From Leptobrachium leishanense (Eukaryota > Chordata > Amphibia > Anura > Megophryidae), in NCBI GenBank assembly GCA_009667805.1, contig CM019066.1, positions 115,434,190 through 115,498,189 of the forward strand: DNA of 64,000 bases, read 5' to 3'. Each line of letters begins with the position of its first letter. Positions within the stretch are counted from its first letter, which is position 1. The position numbers and the translations under genes were made by a program. The notes beneath the pieces were generated by a model. That model did no database searches. It saw nothing but the letters and a program-made list of their open reading frames with translations, and was not told the DNA's origin. Shown one piece after another: positions 42,894-53,637 of the stretch.

Positions 42894-45419
42894 AGAGCAA
42901 AAAAGAAGCTCTGTTTTTTAATAGAGTAAATAAATTGCATACTTTTTTCAATGCAATTTACCACCATAACTGTATAATTTGTATGATGTAAGATGCAAAA
43001 ATAACACTAGTTTTAGGGTTAGGGTTACTATTTGTACTTGTTTTAGAGTTAGGGTTACTTCCTCTGCGGTCATAAGGTGCCAATCTTTTGTAATACATAA
43101 CAACCTTTTGTAAGTGCCTAAAGAGCATTGCCATAACCCAGACAAATTCATTTGAATTTAATATTGCACTATATTCAAAGAAACTACATATTTATTTCAT
43201 TGGAAAAATAAACACTTTAGTCATTACTGTCACGCTTGTGCTTACCAGCACATCGAAATAAAATCATCAAATGCCTTTTCACATTTATTAAAGTTAATTT
43301 CATTCCTAAAAAAAAAAAACCAATGATATTAAATTACTTATTGTCTGGAAAACACAAAGCTGAAGGCTCATATGCGAACGTAACACATAAAAGCTTTATT
43401 ATTTTTAATAAATGTATGTATATTAGGGCTTTTGTCTCTGCCACAGATTAATATTATTCTTCGCTGTTGGCTGTCAGATCACATCATGGAAGACACATAC
43501 TTATAAAGCTCTTATCATGCAAATAAAAGTAATCTCCCTCTATTCTGGCTGCTCGCATCCCACCAGAATAAAATGCTTGAATAAACTTGATTTTGATGAA
43601 AATTGAGTCAGAAGATAGAAAATGATAAGTTATTTAACACATTATTTATATACTTCAGAAACACGTAAATTCAATTAAGCGTTTCAGAAGGCACGGTGCT
43701 GTTAATTAGGAGCTCTTTGACCTCGCAAGTATGTAGGAGTGTACTGTGAAAAAAGCATATTTGGTTCTAATGTACCATCCCTGCACGTCTTGACTGAATG
43801 CAAAATGTATTTCTACAGTAAATTGACACTTACAGGACAAGAAGGTTTGAGTGTGACTGCATCACTACAGACATCTGGAGAAAAAAGAAATAGGTCTATT
43901 CAAACTGAAGCAAAACATCAGTGTGTACAAAATAATAATAATAATAAAAAATATACTGTATATATATATTATATATATATATGTACGTAGTGATACCTTT
44001 TTATTGGACAAACCTTACACTCTCAAAAGCTTGTCTTTTAAATGTATCTCCCTTCTTTAGGTCTGGAAGCTTTACTGAGCAAAATCATAGAATTGAACAT
44101 TAAAGGGCACATAGGTGGGGTTAGGATGGGTGTCGTAAATAGTGAAAGTGGAAAAGTATGGTCAACAAGGGCAAACAAACAAATGAATGAGAGATCGTAG
44201 GACCATAAATTAACAGAGATGAGCATCATGAGGTGCATCTGGTGATTGTGCAGAAAGAGGAAGCGGTGAATATTGAACACGGCCGGAAAGCACAACCCTC
44301 CATGGGCCTTATCTAAAAATTCCCTCTTCCACCTCATTAACTGTTAAATACTGTAGATTAGATAAGACACAGAAGCAAAGAAAAACCTTTGCACAAATTT
44401 TGGTAAATGTTGCCTTAATTGTAAAAAAAAATCAACAAAATGGAAACTAGAGATAAAAAACGAACTTTTTTTTCCTTTTTACATGAAATAGCTACGGAGA
44501 AAAAACCAGCATGTGTTTTATGTGGTTTTTTTTTGCAATGCACAAGCAATCTCATTACAGCTTATGTAAGTGCTAGTGTCCCTTTAAGATATTAAAATAA
44601 TGTAAATTTGTTAACAGATTTGTTCATCCTTTACAGTAATATTGCGGAGTGGAAAGGTTCTAAATTCTAGATGGTGTCCCTTATCTTGCATAATGTCACA
44701 CTGTGGTCTTCATTATTAGCATACAGACAGAAATGACCTTGGTATCAAATACAGTATATGTGATAAAGATGATTATTTAATGGGTGGGAAGGGTGGGGTT
44801 ACATTTTTAATAGTGGCCCTTTAAGTCACTTTCCTATAAACAGTCCAGAGATTACAGTACCTACGTAAACATACTTTTTACAATTCGGACCCAGTGGTTT
44901 GTTGTACAGGAAGAAATTTTTGAAAAACACCTCACCATCTTCTGGCCAAAAAAATGCTACTGCAGTTGGTGCTCCATGCTTAACGAGCTAGGGACCAGTT
45001 GTTCGGATTGTTTTAGCACCTTGGATATCATGCCTGAGGTGCTGTAACATTTGGGGCACATTTTGGAGGCAAACTGCAAACAAATTTAATTTGCAATAAA
45101 ATTAATTCTTTTACATCGCTCCAAAATCAGACCCAATATCTGGGCACAAGCAGATTCTTTGAAGAGCGAGTATACTTGATGTTGGTAGTGAGAGTGTTAA
45201 TAATTTTCCATAGTTATATACCAATATAGGTTGGAAAAAGTACCAATAGTCATCAAGATTTGTTGTCAATAAATGTTCCATGGGCGCAAAACCAAATTAC
45301 ACTATTCAGGTCACAGCATGTTCAGCTCTTATCATCAGGTGGAATATTATCATATTTGCAATTATTCAGAAGAAACAGAAATGTAAGAACAAACTTAGCA
45401 GCCCTGTCTTGTTACAAAA
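42894..45419. other. spacer, family F fragment at 43983-44100, possible conserved block at 43440-43740
   Basis: The F fragment is GTAGTGATACCTTTTTATTG GACAAACC...CTCCCTTCTTTAGG. Around 43480-43735 is non-repetitive sequence with TGCAAATAAAAGTAAT, CTGTTAATTAGGAGC and TTTGACCTCG, possibly conserved non-coding DNA. (TA)n lies at about 43960-43983. No gene. Confidence 0.35.
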
Positions 45420-46230
45420 GGGGTTATGCAGAGAGCACCGAAATGTCACCAACATTTCGGTGCTCTACACTTCGGCGAGTTAAATTCCCTGACCCTGCAA
45501 TGAATTCTGCATTCACCAGAGTCCCGAAGTGCAGCGAATTGACTCGAACGCATCTGAAAAACCAACGAATTGATCCAGAAAACCGCCAAATGCATCTGAC
45601 GATCCGCAGAACAGACTGACAAATAGATCCGAAAAAAGCCGACGACCCGACGCCCAGCCGTCGGAAAAAGCCAACAAGCCGCCACACAGGGGTAAAAAAA
45701 AACAAAAAAAAAAGCAACTTTTAAAAACGCTTGGGAATGCTTGGGAATAATATATAAGATCCTATGAATAACAATAAAAAGGTCTGTTACAGAGTAAAAA
45801 AAGGAATTAAGAATTTCGCAGAAAAAAATCCAGAAAAATACCTTAAAAGAAAATAATCAATAGACTTTTTTGCTGCAAATGAAAAGAATAAACGGTTGAA
45901 TAACTATTTAAGAGAAACGGGGAGTTTTTTATACATTGAAACCTATGGGATTCGCCTGATTAAACCTGTCATATGAAACCAACGAAAATCAGGTAATTTC
46001 ACTGACATTTTGGTGCTGTTCGGTGTTCTCTGAATAGATTAATCATCACTTCTCTATGAGGGATTTCACATCACTACCACCAAAGATCATTGTATTTCGC
46101 CGGCAATTCTCCAATATTTGGTGAATCGCCAGCTTGCTGAATAGCCAATTGGCCACAAGATTGCACCGTACTGGGATATTCACCGTTCGGTGCAATTTCC
46201 TGGCCAATACAGTGCTCTTTGAATAACCCC
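45420..46230 (+). mobile_element. family A2 non-autonomous DNA element, copy 2
   Basis: Left end GGGGTTATGCAGAGAGCACC, right end GTGCTCTTTGAATAACCCC. Left hairpin GAGAGCACCGAAATG/CATTTCGGTGCTCT. Interior CCTATGAATAACAATAAAAAGG and AAACCTATGGGATTCGCCTG as at 29319 and 23985. Flanks AAA/TAT give no clean duplication. A relative of family A with slightly different ends. Confidence 0.75.
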
Positions 46231-47206
46231 TATAGGAGATTTGCTGTTTCTATATGCTGCAACATTAAGAAAATATTTACAGTGATTGTTATTCTCAAAA
46301 ATTTACCCATCTATAATTTAAATTAAAAACAAACCTGCATATATTTATTACATTGAAATAGATGTTTAGTGACTATTTTACATTCATACAATATACTGTA
46401 TCTTTAACAGTTCAGCGTCAAAGAGGTCATGGTTTCTGTATTTTGTAACCACTGTAACGCATGAATTCTACATATCTTAAATATTATTTGCTGCATTAGT
46501 CTGGTGAATCCTTCTAATAAGGCATTCCATAACAAACTAGAAAACATTTCAAGTGTGTTAAAATAGAACTTTCTGCTCCGGCCTATTTAGCTAATGTGTT
46601 TCTTTAGAATTATGCAATGATGCATTATAAAACAAGGTGGTACATCTCATGCAGACGGAGTCCCATAATAATTTCTGCACTCTTACTTAATGCATTTTTT
46701 AAACCAGCCACACTGCGCCGCAGCTATTTAACCTCTCCAGTCTCAAAGGGGAAAATCTCGTACTTGGTTCTACCATTTGGAAATGGAAAGCGCATTACTT
46801 GTTCCCTATGTGATGGAATAAGTGCACGGCATCTAAACATAATAAAATATTTCTCCCAGACTTATTTCCTATCCTTGCATCTTGCAAGAAGCAAAATAAC
46901 TTCAATCAATGAGTCAATCATATAACGGTGCTTTCTAGTCCTGTGGATCCTTGGGATGCTGAGTGCATTGTATTTCATCTTCTAGAACTAATAACCTAAT
47001 TTTAGATTATATATCTAATAAGATACAGCTGCAGCCATTGATCAAAAACTCATTTAGTGTTCTAATTCTAAATATGATTTATGGCAAACACGTCTGCTTA
47101 CATAGTTTTTCCTCAGTTGTGGCATTGTTGTTTATTGCAAAAAGCATTTGTATACTGAAATAATTTATATATGATCCTGCGAGAAACGATTATTTTAAAA
47201 TATATA
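46231..47206. other. AT-rich spacer, nothing recognised
   Basis: Non-repetitive sequence with no coding signal. Whether part is conserved between species cannot be judged here. Confidence 0.4.
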
Positions 47207-47483
47207 TGTTACGGATAAAGCCCGAAGTGCGGTTAATCCTAGGATTACCCGGGTAATACTGACAAACCGCTGGGTAAAGCTGCAAAAAAAAATGAAAATT
47301 TCGGACTTTACCCGGGTAAATTTAGGACTAACCAACTGCCCTAGGGTAACAGTCTGGAAGAGCTGAAAAATTTGCACTTTACCTGGATAATGTGCAAGTC
47401 TGAAGCTTCACCCGGGTAATCTGACGACTATCCACAGCTTCACCTGGGTAATCTGCAGAGCATCCAACCCCACTTGGGTAAAA

Positions 47484-48606
47484 CAAGTTTTTTTTTAAGG
47501 CGGTACGCGCCGGTATGGCATACGGGCACCTCTCGGCACGTACCGGCACCTCTTGGCAGGGCCTATTTTGTTACCGGCGCCGCCCCGTCATCACTTGCTG
47601 GAGGCAGGGGCGTTCTTCGGCTGCACGTGGCGGTGCACAGTCAAATTGCTGCGGTGGTGCTGCAGCGTGTCTCGCACAATACGAGCACACTGCACTGGCA
47701 CCACCCACTCATGCGATATGTGCACTCCGTGCAGTGGAAGAAAAGGACTAACGCGGGAGAGGTCCGGCGGAGCCAGCCAGCGTGAGGCAGAGTGGCGGTT
47801 TCTAATTTTTCAATAGTGTATGGTGAGCTGGGGGAGGGGGGGAGGAGTGTGAAGGAATTTATACGGGGGGGTGAATTGAATGCAGGGTGGGGGAGAGAGA
47901 GCATGTGAAGGAATTGATGCGGGGGGAGAGAGTGTGAAGGAATTGATGTGGGGGAGGAAGGGGTGATGAATTCATGCAGGGGGTGATGAATTGATGCCGG
48001 GGAGGGAGGGGTGATGAATTCATGGGGAGGGAGGGGTGATGAATTAATGCGGGGGGTGATGAATTGATGCGGGAGGAGAGTGTGATGAATTGATGGGGGA
48101 GTGTGATAAATTGATGGGGGGAGTGTGATAAATTGATACGGGGTGATGAATTGATATGGTGAGGGGGGGTGATGAATTGATATGGTTAGCGGGGGTGATG
48201 AATAACATGACAATTGATATCCTGGGGGGGTGATGAATTGATGTGCTGGGGGGTTGAATAAATAAATTACTTTGCTGTGAATTTTATTGCTGTGGATTCT
48301 GTGATACAGTAATGTGCGGTGTGTATGAGTGTGAGTTTTATTGCTGTGGAGCTCTGTGATACACTCATACCCACTGAACATTACTGTGAGTCTTATTGCT
48401 GCGGAGCTCTGTGATATCCCTCATACACATTGCACATTACTGTGAGTTTTATTGATGTGGATTCTGTGGTACGATCATATTTCTAAAATTGCCTCAGTCC
48501 CTAAATGGTTAATAAAGGAGTATTTATTAGGACATGAAAAATCGTCATAATAATCAGTTTTTCCCTGGGCGTGAGAGTACCCCCACCTATTTTTCCAGAA
48601 AAAAAG
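47484..48606 (-). mobile_element. retroposon with internal VNTR inside family B
   Basis: It interrupts family B, with an imperfect 12-13-bp duplication (CACTTGGGTAAAA at 47471-47483; CACTGGGTAGAA at 48607-48618). A T run at 47488-47496 is read as a poly(A) tail of a minus-strand insertion. Contents on the plus strand: a GC-rich block with GGCGGTACGCGCCGGTATGG (47500-47800), a minisatellite (47820-48250), and about 60-bp repeats of TTTTATTGCTGTGGATTCTG (48280-48470). No polymerase. Origin unknown; the GC-rich head, VNTR and poly(A) recall composite retroposons such as SVA by architecture only. Confidence 0.55.
47820..48250. repeat. GTGATGAATTGATGCGGGGG minisatellite
   Basis: Some 15-20 imperfect units of about 17-30 bp with core GTGATGAATTGATG and G-rich spacers. 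The minus-strand 246-codon open frame across it merely translates the repeat (HQFITPP-like) and is not a gene. Confidence 0.85.
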
Positions 48607-51600
48607 CACTGGGTAGAAGTGAATTTTGCTATTATCTATGGATAGTATCAATAAAAATGGCAAAAGACAGACATTAAAATGTATTGCGGATATGAATATA
48701 CAGAGTAACAGGATATGCTTCTTCTATGAATTTTAAAGAGTTACATGATCCTTTTTTTTTGTAAATAAATGTTTCTATTTTGTTTTTTTCATAGTAAACA
48801 GAGATATACGAAAGTTGTACATGTATCAAGGTCATCAGCTCGCAGGCTGGGCAGTATTGTCATCATAAAACATCATGTACCTTTTATATCCCAGTCAGTT
48901 ATCAGATCTTGAAGTCTAAGTATCCGCATCAAATCAGGGTAACATTGCTGGAATCACGTGGAGAGGGTTGGTTGGACTAATACCAAAAAGGGAGGGGTTG
49001 GGGAGGGGATAAATGGTTTGGGAGTGGGAGTAAATCCCTACTGGGCACAAAAACCGTAAAACCGTGCATTCACGATATATCAAGGATTGAGACTAGAGGG
49101 CCTAAAGAACGAATGAGTTCGGTTACATCGTCACAGTGGCTCAATTACAGTAACAAGGCACGAAATTCCGCTCCTCCCGATTGGAGAATCCAAGTACTCC
49201 AGATCTGAGTGTATTGGGCTGTCATACCATTCATTGAGTAGTACAGTTCGACTCTATGAAGCTCCTCCATTTTAGAGAGCCAAAGGTGCATGGGAGGGCT
49301 CACCCTTTGCTTCCAAAATAGGGGTATGAGGCTTTTGGCAACATTCAAAATGCGGAGGCACACCGATTTTTTTGTAACCTGAAGTAGCATATTGTACATG
49401 ATGTAATAGCATGGTGGCTGGTCGGGGGGGAGGGGGGTTCTATGAACAGTTGAGTGATTTTATGTATCTTTTCCCAATAGGGGCGAATTACCGGGCAAGA
49501 CCACCATATGTGGATTGCCGATCCCGGGCTTTCACCACAGCGCCAACACTCATCCGACATATCAGGAAACGCGTGACTAAGCTGTGCAGGAGTCTTATAC
49601 CACAAGGACAGTAACTTGTACGCCGTCTCTTGTGTTTTCGATGAGACCGAGCAGTGATGTGTAAGGTCACAGATTTTCCCCCATTGAGAGTCTGACAGAG
49701 TAGTTTCCAGCATCATTTCCCAGCTGCCCATAAACCTTGGCGAGGGAGTTCTGTTTGAGCGCTGGAGAAGTTCATAAAAGTAGGACACACCATGGGGCAT
49801 TAGGTCAGCTGTCATGCACTGTTTTTCAAATTTTGTTAAAGGGCGGGTCAGTTTCGTTCGTTGGGGTATAGATCTGATAAAGCTAGCGATCTGCTGATAT
49901 CGGAAGTATCGTAGGAAGGTCACTGCCCTATCGCCTAGTATGTCATTCAGCGAGGCAAGTTGTTGGCCTCTAAATACGTCGCGAGTGCGTGGTGTTTGTG
50001 TGGCTCGGCACAACAACAGCGTAAGCGGCGATGGGTCAGAGGACAGGTCCAAAAGACGCATTACTCGATGCCATATACGTAGTGTAGCTGAAGTGTAAGT
50101 TAGATCACGTACACGGCGGAGTCCTTGCAGTTTAGGCAGCCAAGGGAGGACAGTGAGGGGGATCCCGGCTTCATCTTGTTCGACCACCCCCCACGCTTTA
50201 AGTTTGCGGGGTTTTTCCCATTCCAGAATACGCTGAAGGTGGCAAGCCGTATGGTACAGCGCGAAATCTGGGATGGCAAGCCCCCCCGTGTTTTAGGTAG
50301 GGTAAGGATGGAGAATTTTAGTCTCGGTCGGGACCCCCTCCATACATAATTCGAGATCTGCGTCTGTAGGTCTCGAAAGAAGGTTCGCGGGAGGTCAATG
50401 GGAATTGTCTGAAAGAGGTAAAGAATACGTGGGAGTACATTCATTTTGATTGTCTGGACGTGACCCAGCCAGGAAATGTGTGGATAATTCCAGGCCTTCA
50501 GATCCGTAGTGATAGTCGCAAGCATGGGCATAAAGTTGTGTCTGAACATTTGAGTATGGTCAGATGTCAACCAGATTCCCAGGTATTTAATCCTGTCCTC
50601 GGCCCATTGGATCGAGAAGTTTGGCCGTATGGTTTGAGCTGTCGACCGTGGCATGGACACATTTAACAGGAAGGACTTGGCAAAATTAATTTTCAAGTTG
50701 GAGAGGTTACCGTATACTTCAAAAGCTTTCAATAAGTTAGGCAAGGTCGTTTCTGGATGAGTCACGAAAAAAAGGAGATCGTCCGCGAAAGTTGCTACCC
50801 TGTGTTCCGTCCGACCAGTCTGGATCCCTCTGATGTCCGGACTAGCCCTGACAGAAGACAATAAGGGTTCCAATGCCAATACAAACAACAATGGGGAAAG
50901 CGGGCATCCCTGCCTAGTTCCATTCCTTATCTTAAAGGGTTCCGTATAGATCCCGTTCACGTAGATCCGTGCAGTCGGATCCGAATATAAAGCCCGGATC
51001 CAGGGGCATAGATTAGGACCCAGTCCAACCTGAGAAAGAGTCGCAAACAAGAATTCCCAGTTTACTCTGTCAAAGGCCTTCTCCGCGTCCGTAGAGAGGA
51101 GGAGACGGCCTTCTCGTTGCCTCACCGCCCTATGTATGATTGTCAGTGCCCGTATTGGATTGTCCCGCGCCTCCCGCCCCGCCACAAACCCCACCTCGTC
51201 TTGGTGTATCAAACCTGGGACATAAGGTGTAAGTCGCGTGGCCAGAATCTTTGCATACAGTTTGAGATCGCAATTTAATAGAGAGATGGGGCGATAGCTT
51301 TCGCACCGCTCAGCATCTTTACCTTCCTTAGGAATTAAGGATATGTTAGCCGCCTGAGTTTGGGACGGAATGGTGTGGCCTTCCAGGATGGCATTAAAGG
51401 CCACCAGGAATCTAGGGTAAAGAATTTTTGCAAATCGTTTATAATATTGCAGGGGGAGGCCGTCCGGGCCTGGGCACTTGCCCGATTTAGAAGATTTAAC
51501 CGCATCACTCAATTCTTCTATAGTTAAGGGAGCGTCTAACAGTCGAGCAGTTTCAGGTGTCAGGTAGGGATGAGCTGTTCGGTTCGGACGGTTTGGAGTT

Positions 51601-51765
51601 CGACCCGAACTTAGCCTGTTCGATTAGATCGCGAACTCCGAACATTTCCGGGTGTTCGCCGCATGTTCGCCCACAATGCATCACAATGGACCACAATGCA
51701 TTTTCCCACTGGCCTGAAGCTCGTAATTGGCTACAGCCTTGCACCTGACCACAGGTCTGATGCAA

Positions 51766-52937
51766 GAAACATAGAAAAATGTTGGCAGATAAGAACCTTT
51801 CGGCCCATCTAGTCTGCCCAATTACATGGATACTTAACCTGGATTTATCTTTTGTTTAGGATAGCCTTATGCCTATCCCATGCTTGCTTAAATTAATTTA
51901 CTGTTTTGGCCTCTACCACTTCAACTGGAAGGCTGTTCCATGTATCCACCACCTTCTCAGTAAAATAATGCTTCCTGATGTTACTTTTAAACCTTTGCCC
52001 CTCTAATCTAAGACTATGTCCTCTTGTTTTGCTACTTTGTTTCCTTTTAAATATACTCCCTTCCTCTACCTTGTGGATTCCCTTTACGTATTTAAATGTT
52101 TCTATCATATCTCCTCTGTCTCGTCTTTTTTCCAAGCTGTACATGTTAAGATCATTAAGCCTTTCCTGGTAACTTTTCTCCTTCAAGCCGTACACCATTT
52201 TAGTAGCCCTCTCTGAACTCTCTCTAAGATGTCTATATCCTTCTGGAGATACGGTCTCCAGTACTGCACACAGTACTCCAAGTGAGGTCTCACCAGTGCT
52301 CTGTACAGTGGCATGAGCACTTCCCTTTTCCTACTGCTAATACCTCTCCCTACACAACCAAGCATTCTGCTAGCATTTCCTGCTGCTCTATTACATTGAC
52401 TACTTACCTTAGATCCTCTGAAATAATAACCCTAAATCCCTTTCCTCAGATGTTGAGGTTAGGACTGTATCAAATATTCTATATTCAGCCCTTGGGTTTT
52501 TACGTCCCAGGTGCATTATCTTGCACTTATCCACATTAAAACTCAATTGCCACAGCTCCGACCATTTTTTTAGTTTACCTAAATCATTTGTCATTTGGCT
52601 GATCCCTCCAGGAACGTCAACCCTGTTGCAAATCTTTGTGTCATCAGCAAAAAGACACATTTCCATTAATACCTTCTGCAATATCACTAATAAAAATATT
52701 AAAGAGAATGGGTCCAAGTACTGACCCCTGAGGTACCCCACTGGTAACAAGACCTTGCGTCGAATAAACTCCATTTACCACAACCCTCTGTTGCCTGTCA
52801 CTCAGCCACTGCCTAATCCATTCAACAATATTGGAATCCAAGCTCAAAGATTGCAATTTATTGATAAGCCTTCTATGCGGAACAGTATCAAAAGCCTTAC
52901 TGAAATCTAAATAAGCAATGTCTACTGCAGACAGGTT
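51766..52937 (-). mobile_element. CR1 LINE, 5'-truncated, inside the hAT
   Basis: Read on the minus strand it begins within the RT and ends with the CR1 3' UTR (AGATGGGCCGAAAGGTTCTT) and the terminal CATAGAAA/TTTCTATG motif at 51766. About 1.17 kb. It is the longest of three CR1 copies in the window, and its presence in the hAT makes it the youngest layer of the nest. Confidence 0.9.
51890..52937 (-). pseudogene. CR1 ORF2 reverse transcriptase remnant
   Basis: From RT motif A onward: [20 protein letters not shown] (about 52870-52930), then [19 protein letters not shown] (motif B), the catalytic LFADDTKI after a frameshift near 52655, KIMHLGRKNP, LYRALVRPHLEYCVQYW (thumb), LERVQRG, and the C-terminal tail DRGDMIETFKYVKGIHK and DTWNSLPVEVVEAK. 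The N-terminal endonuclease is missing (5' truncation). Several frame changes make it non-functional. In a live element this enzyme performs target-primed reverse transcription. Assigned to CR1 by the 3' terminal TTCTATG motif and tail. Confidence 0.88.
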
Positions 52938-52948
52938 CAACAGTATGC

Positions 52949-53035
52949 CAATCACGGCTCAGAGTCCTGATTGGGCAAATTTTGCCCAATCACGGCTCAG
53001 AGTCCTGATTGGGCAAATTTTGCCCAATCATGGGC
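52949..53035. repeat. 39-bp tandem repeat, about 2.2 units
   Basis: CCAATCACGGCTCAGAGTCC TGATTGGGCAAATTTTG occurs twice plus CCCAATCATGGGCTCA. CCAAT/ATTGG dyads lie upstream of the transposase gene of the hAT and might be promoter elements. That role is inference. Confidence 0.7.
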
Positions 53036-53379
53036 TCACAGAGCTAAGTCCCGCAGCACACTATATAACGTTTCCACGCATAGCTACGGCACGCATTTTG
53101 AGAGGAGATTTCAGAGGAGATAGTTGTGTGTTGTTACTGCCGGTCTGCCACGCTACTGGGGGGGTCTCATTTCTACCAAATATCAGGGAATTTAGGTGAT
53201 GTGTGTCTTGTCACTGTGCCAGCAAGTTTTTTTGGGCTTTACAAATTTCTTTAAAACATTTGTGAATTGAGGTGATCTGTGTCTTGTCACACAGCCAGTA
53301 CCACGCAGTATTTTGGGGCTCACTAATTTCTACAAAACATTTGGGAATTGTTATAATCCGTGTGTTCTCACTGGCTGCC

Positions 53380-53500
53380 ACCCATCAAGGGGTCTCACTG
53401 ATTTATAGGAGGTTTCACTGCCACCCCACAAGGGGTCTCACTGATTTATAGGAGGTTTCACTGCCACCCCACAAGGGGTCTCACTGATTTATAGGAGGTG
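53380..53500. repeat. 41-bp tandem repeat, 3 units
   Basis: GGGGTCTCACTGATTTATAG GAGGTTTCACTGCCACCCCA CAA repeats three times with little divergence in the 5' region of the hAT. Related single units flank it at 53310 and 53520. Confidence 0.8.
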
Positions 53501-53637
53501 TCTGAGACTTGTAATCTGTGTCTTGTCACTGGCTGCCAGCTATCAGGGTGTCTCACTGAGTTATACCACAGTTCTTTAAATCTTTATACCAGAGTTGAAT
53601 CCGAGTTCTGTATATATTAATCTATATATCACTCACC

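Noticed and set aside
43010..43070. TTAGGGTTAGGGTTAC resembling an interstitial telomere repeat
   Set aside because: Only two or three broken units; not enough for a telomeric array.
47641..48381. 246-codon minus-strand open frame
   Set aside because: It is a translation of the GTGATGAATTGATG minisatellite (HQFITPP-like repeats), not a gene.
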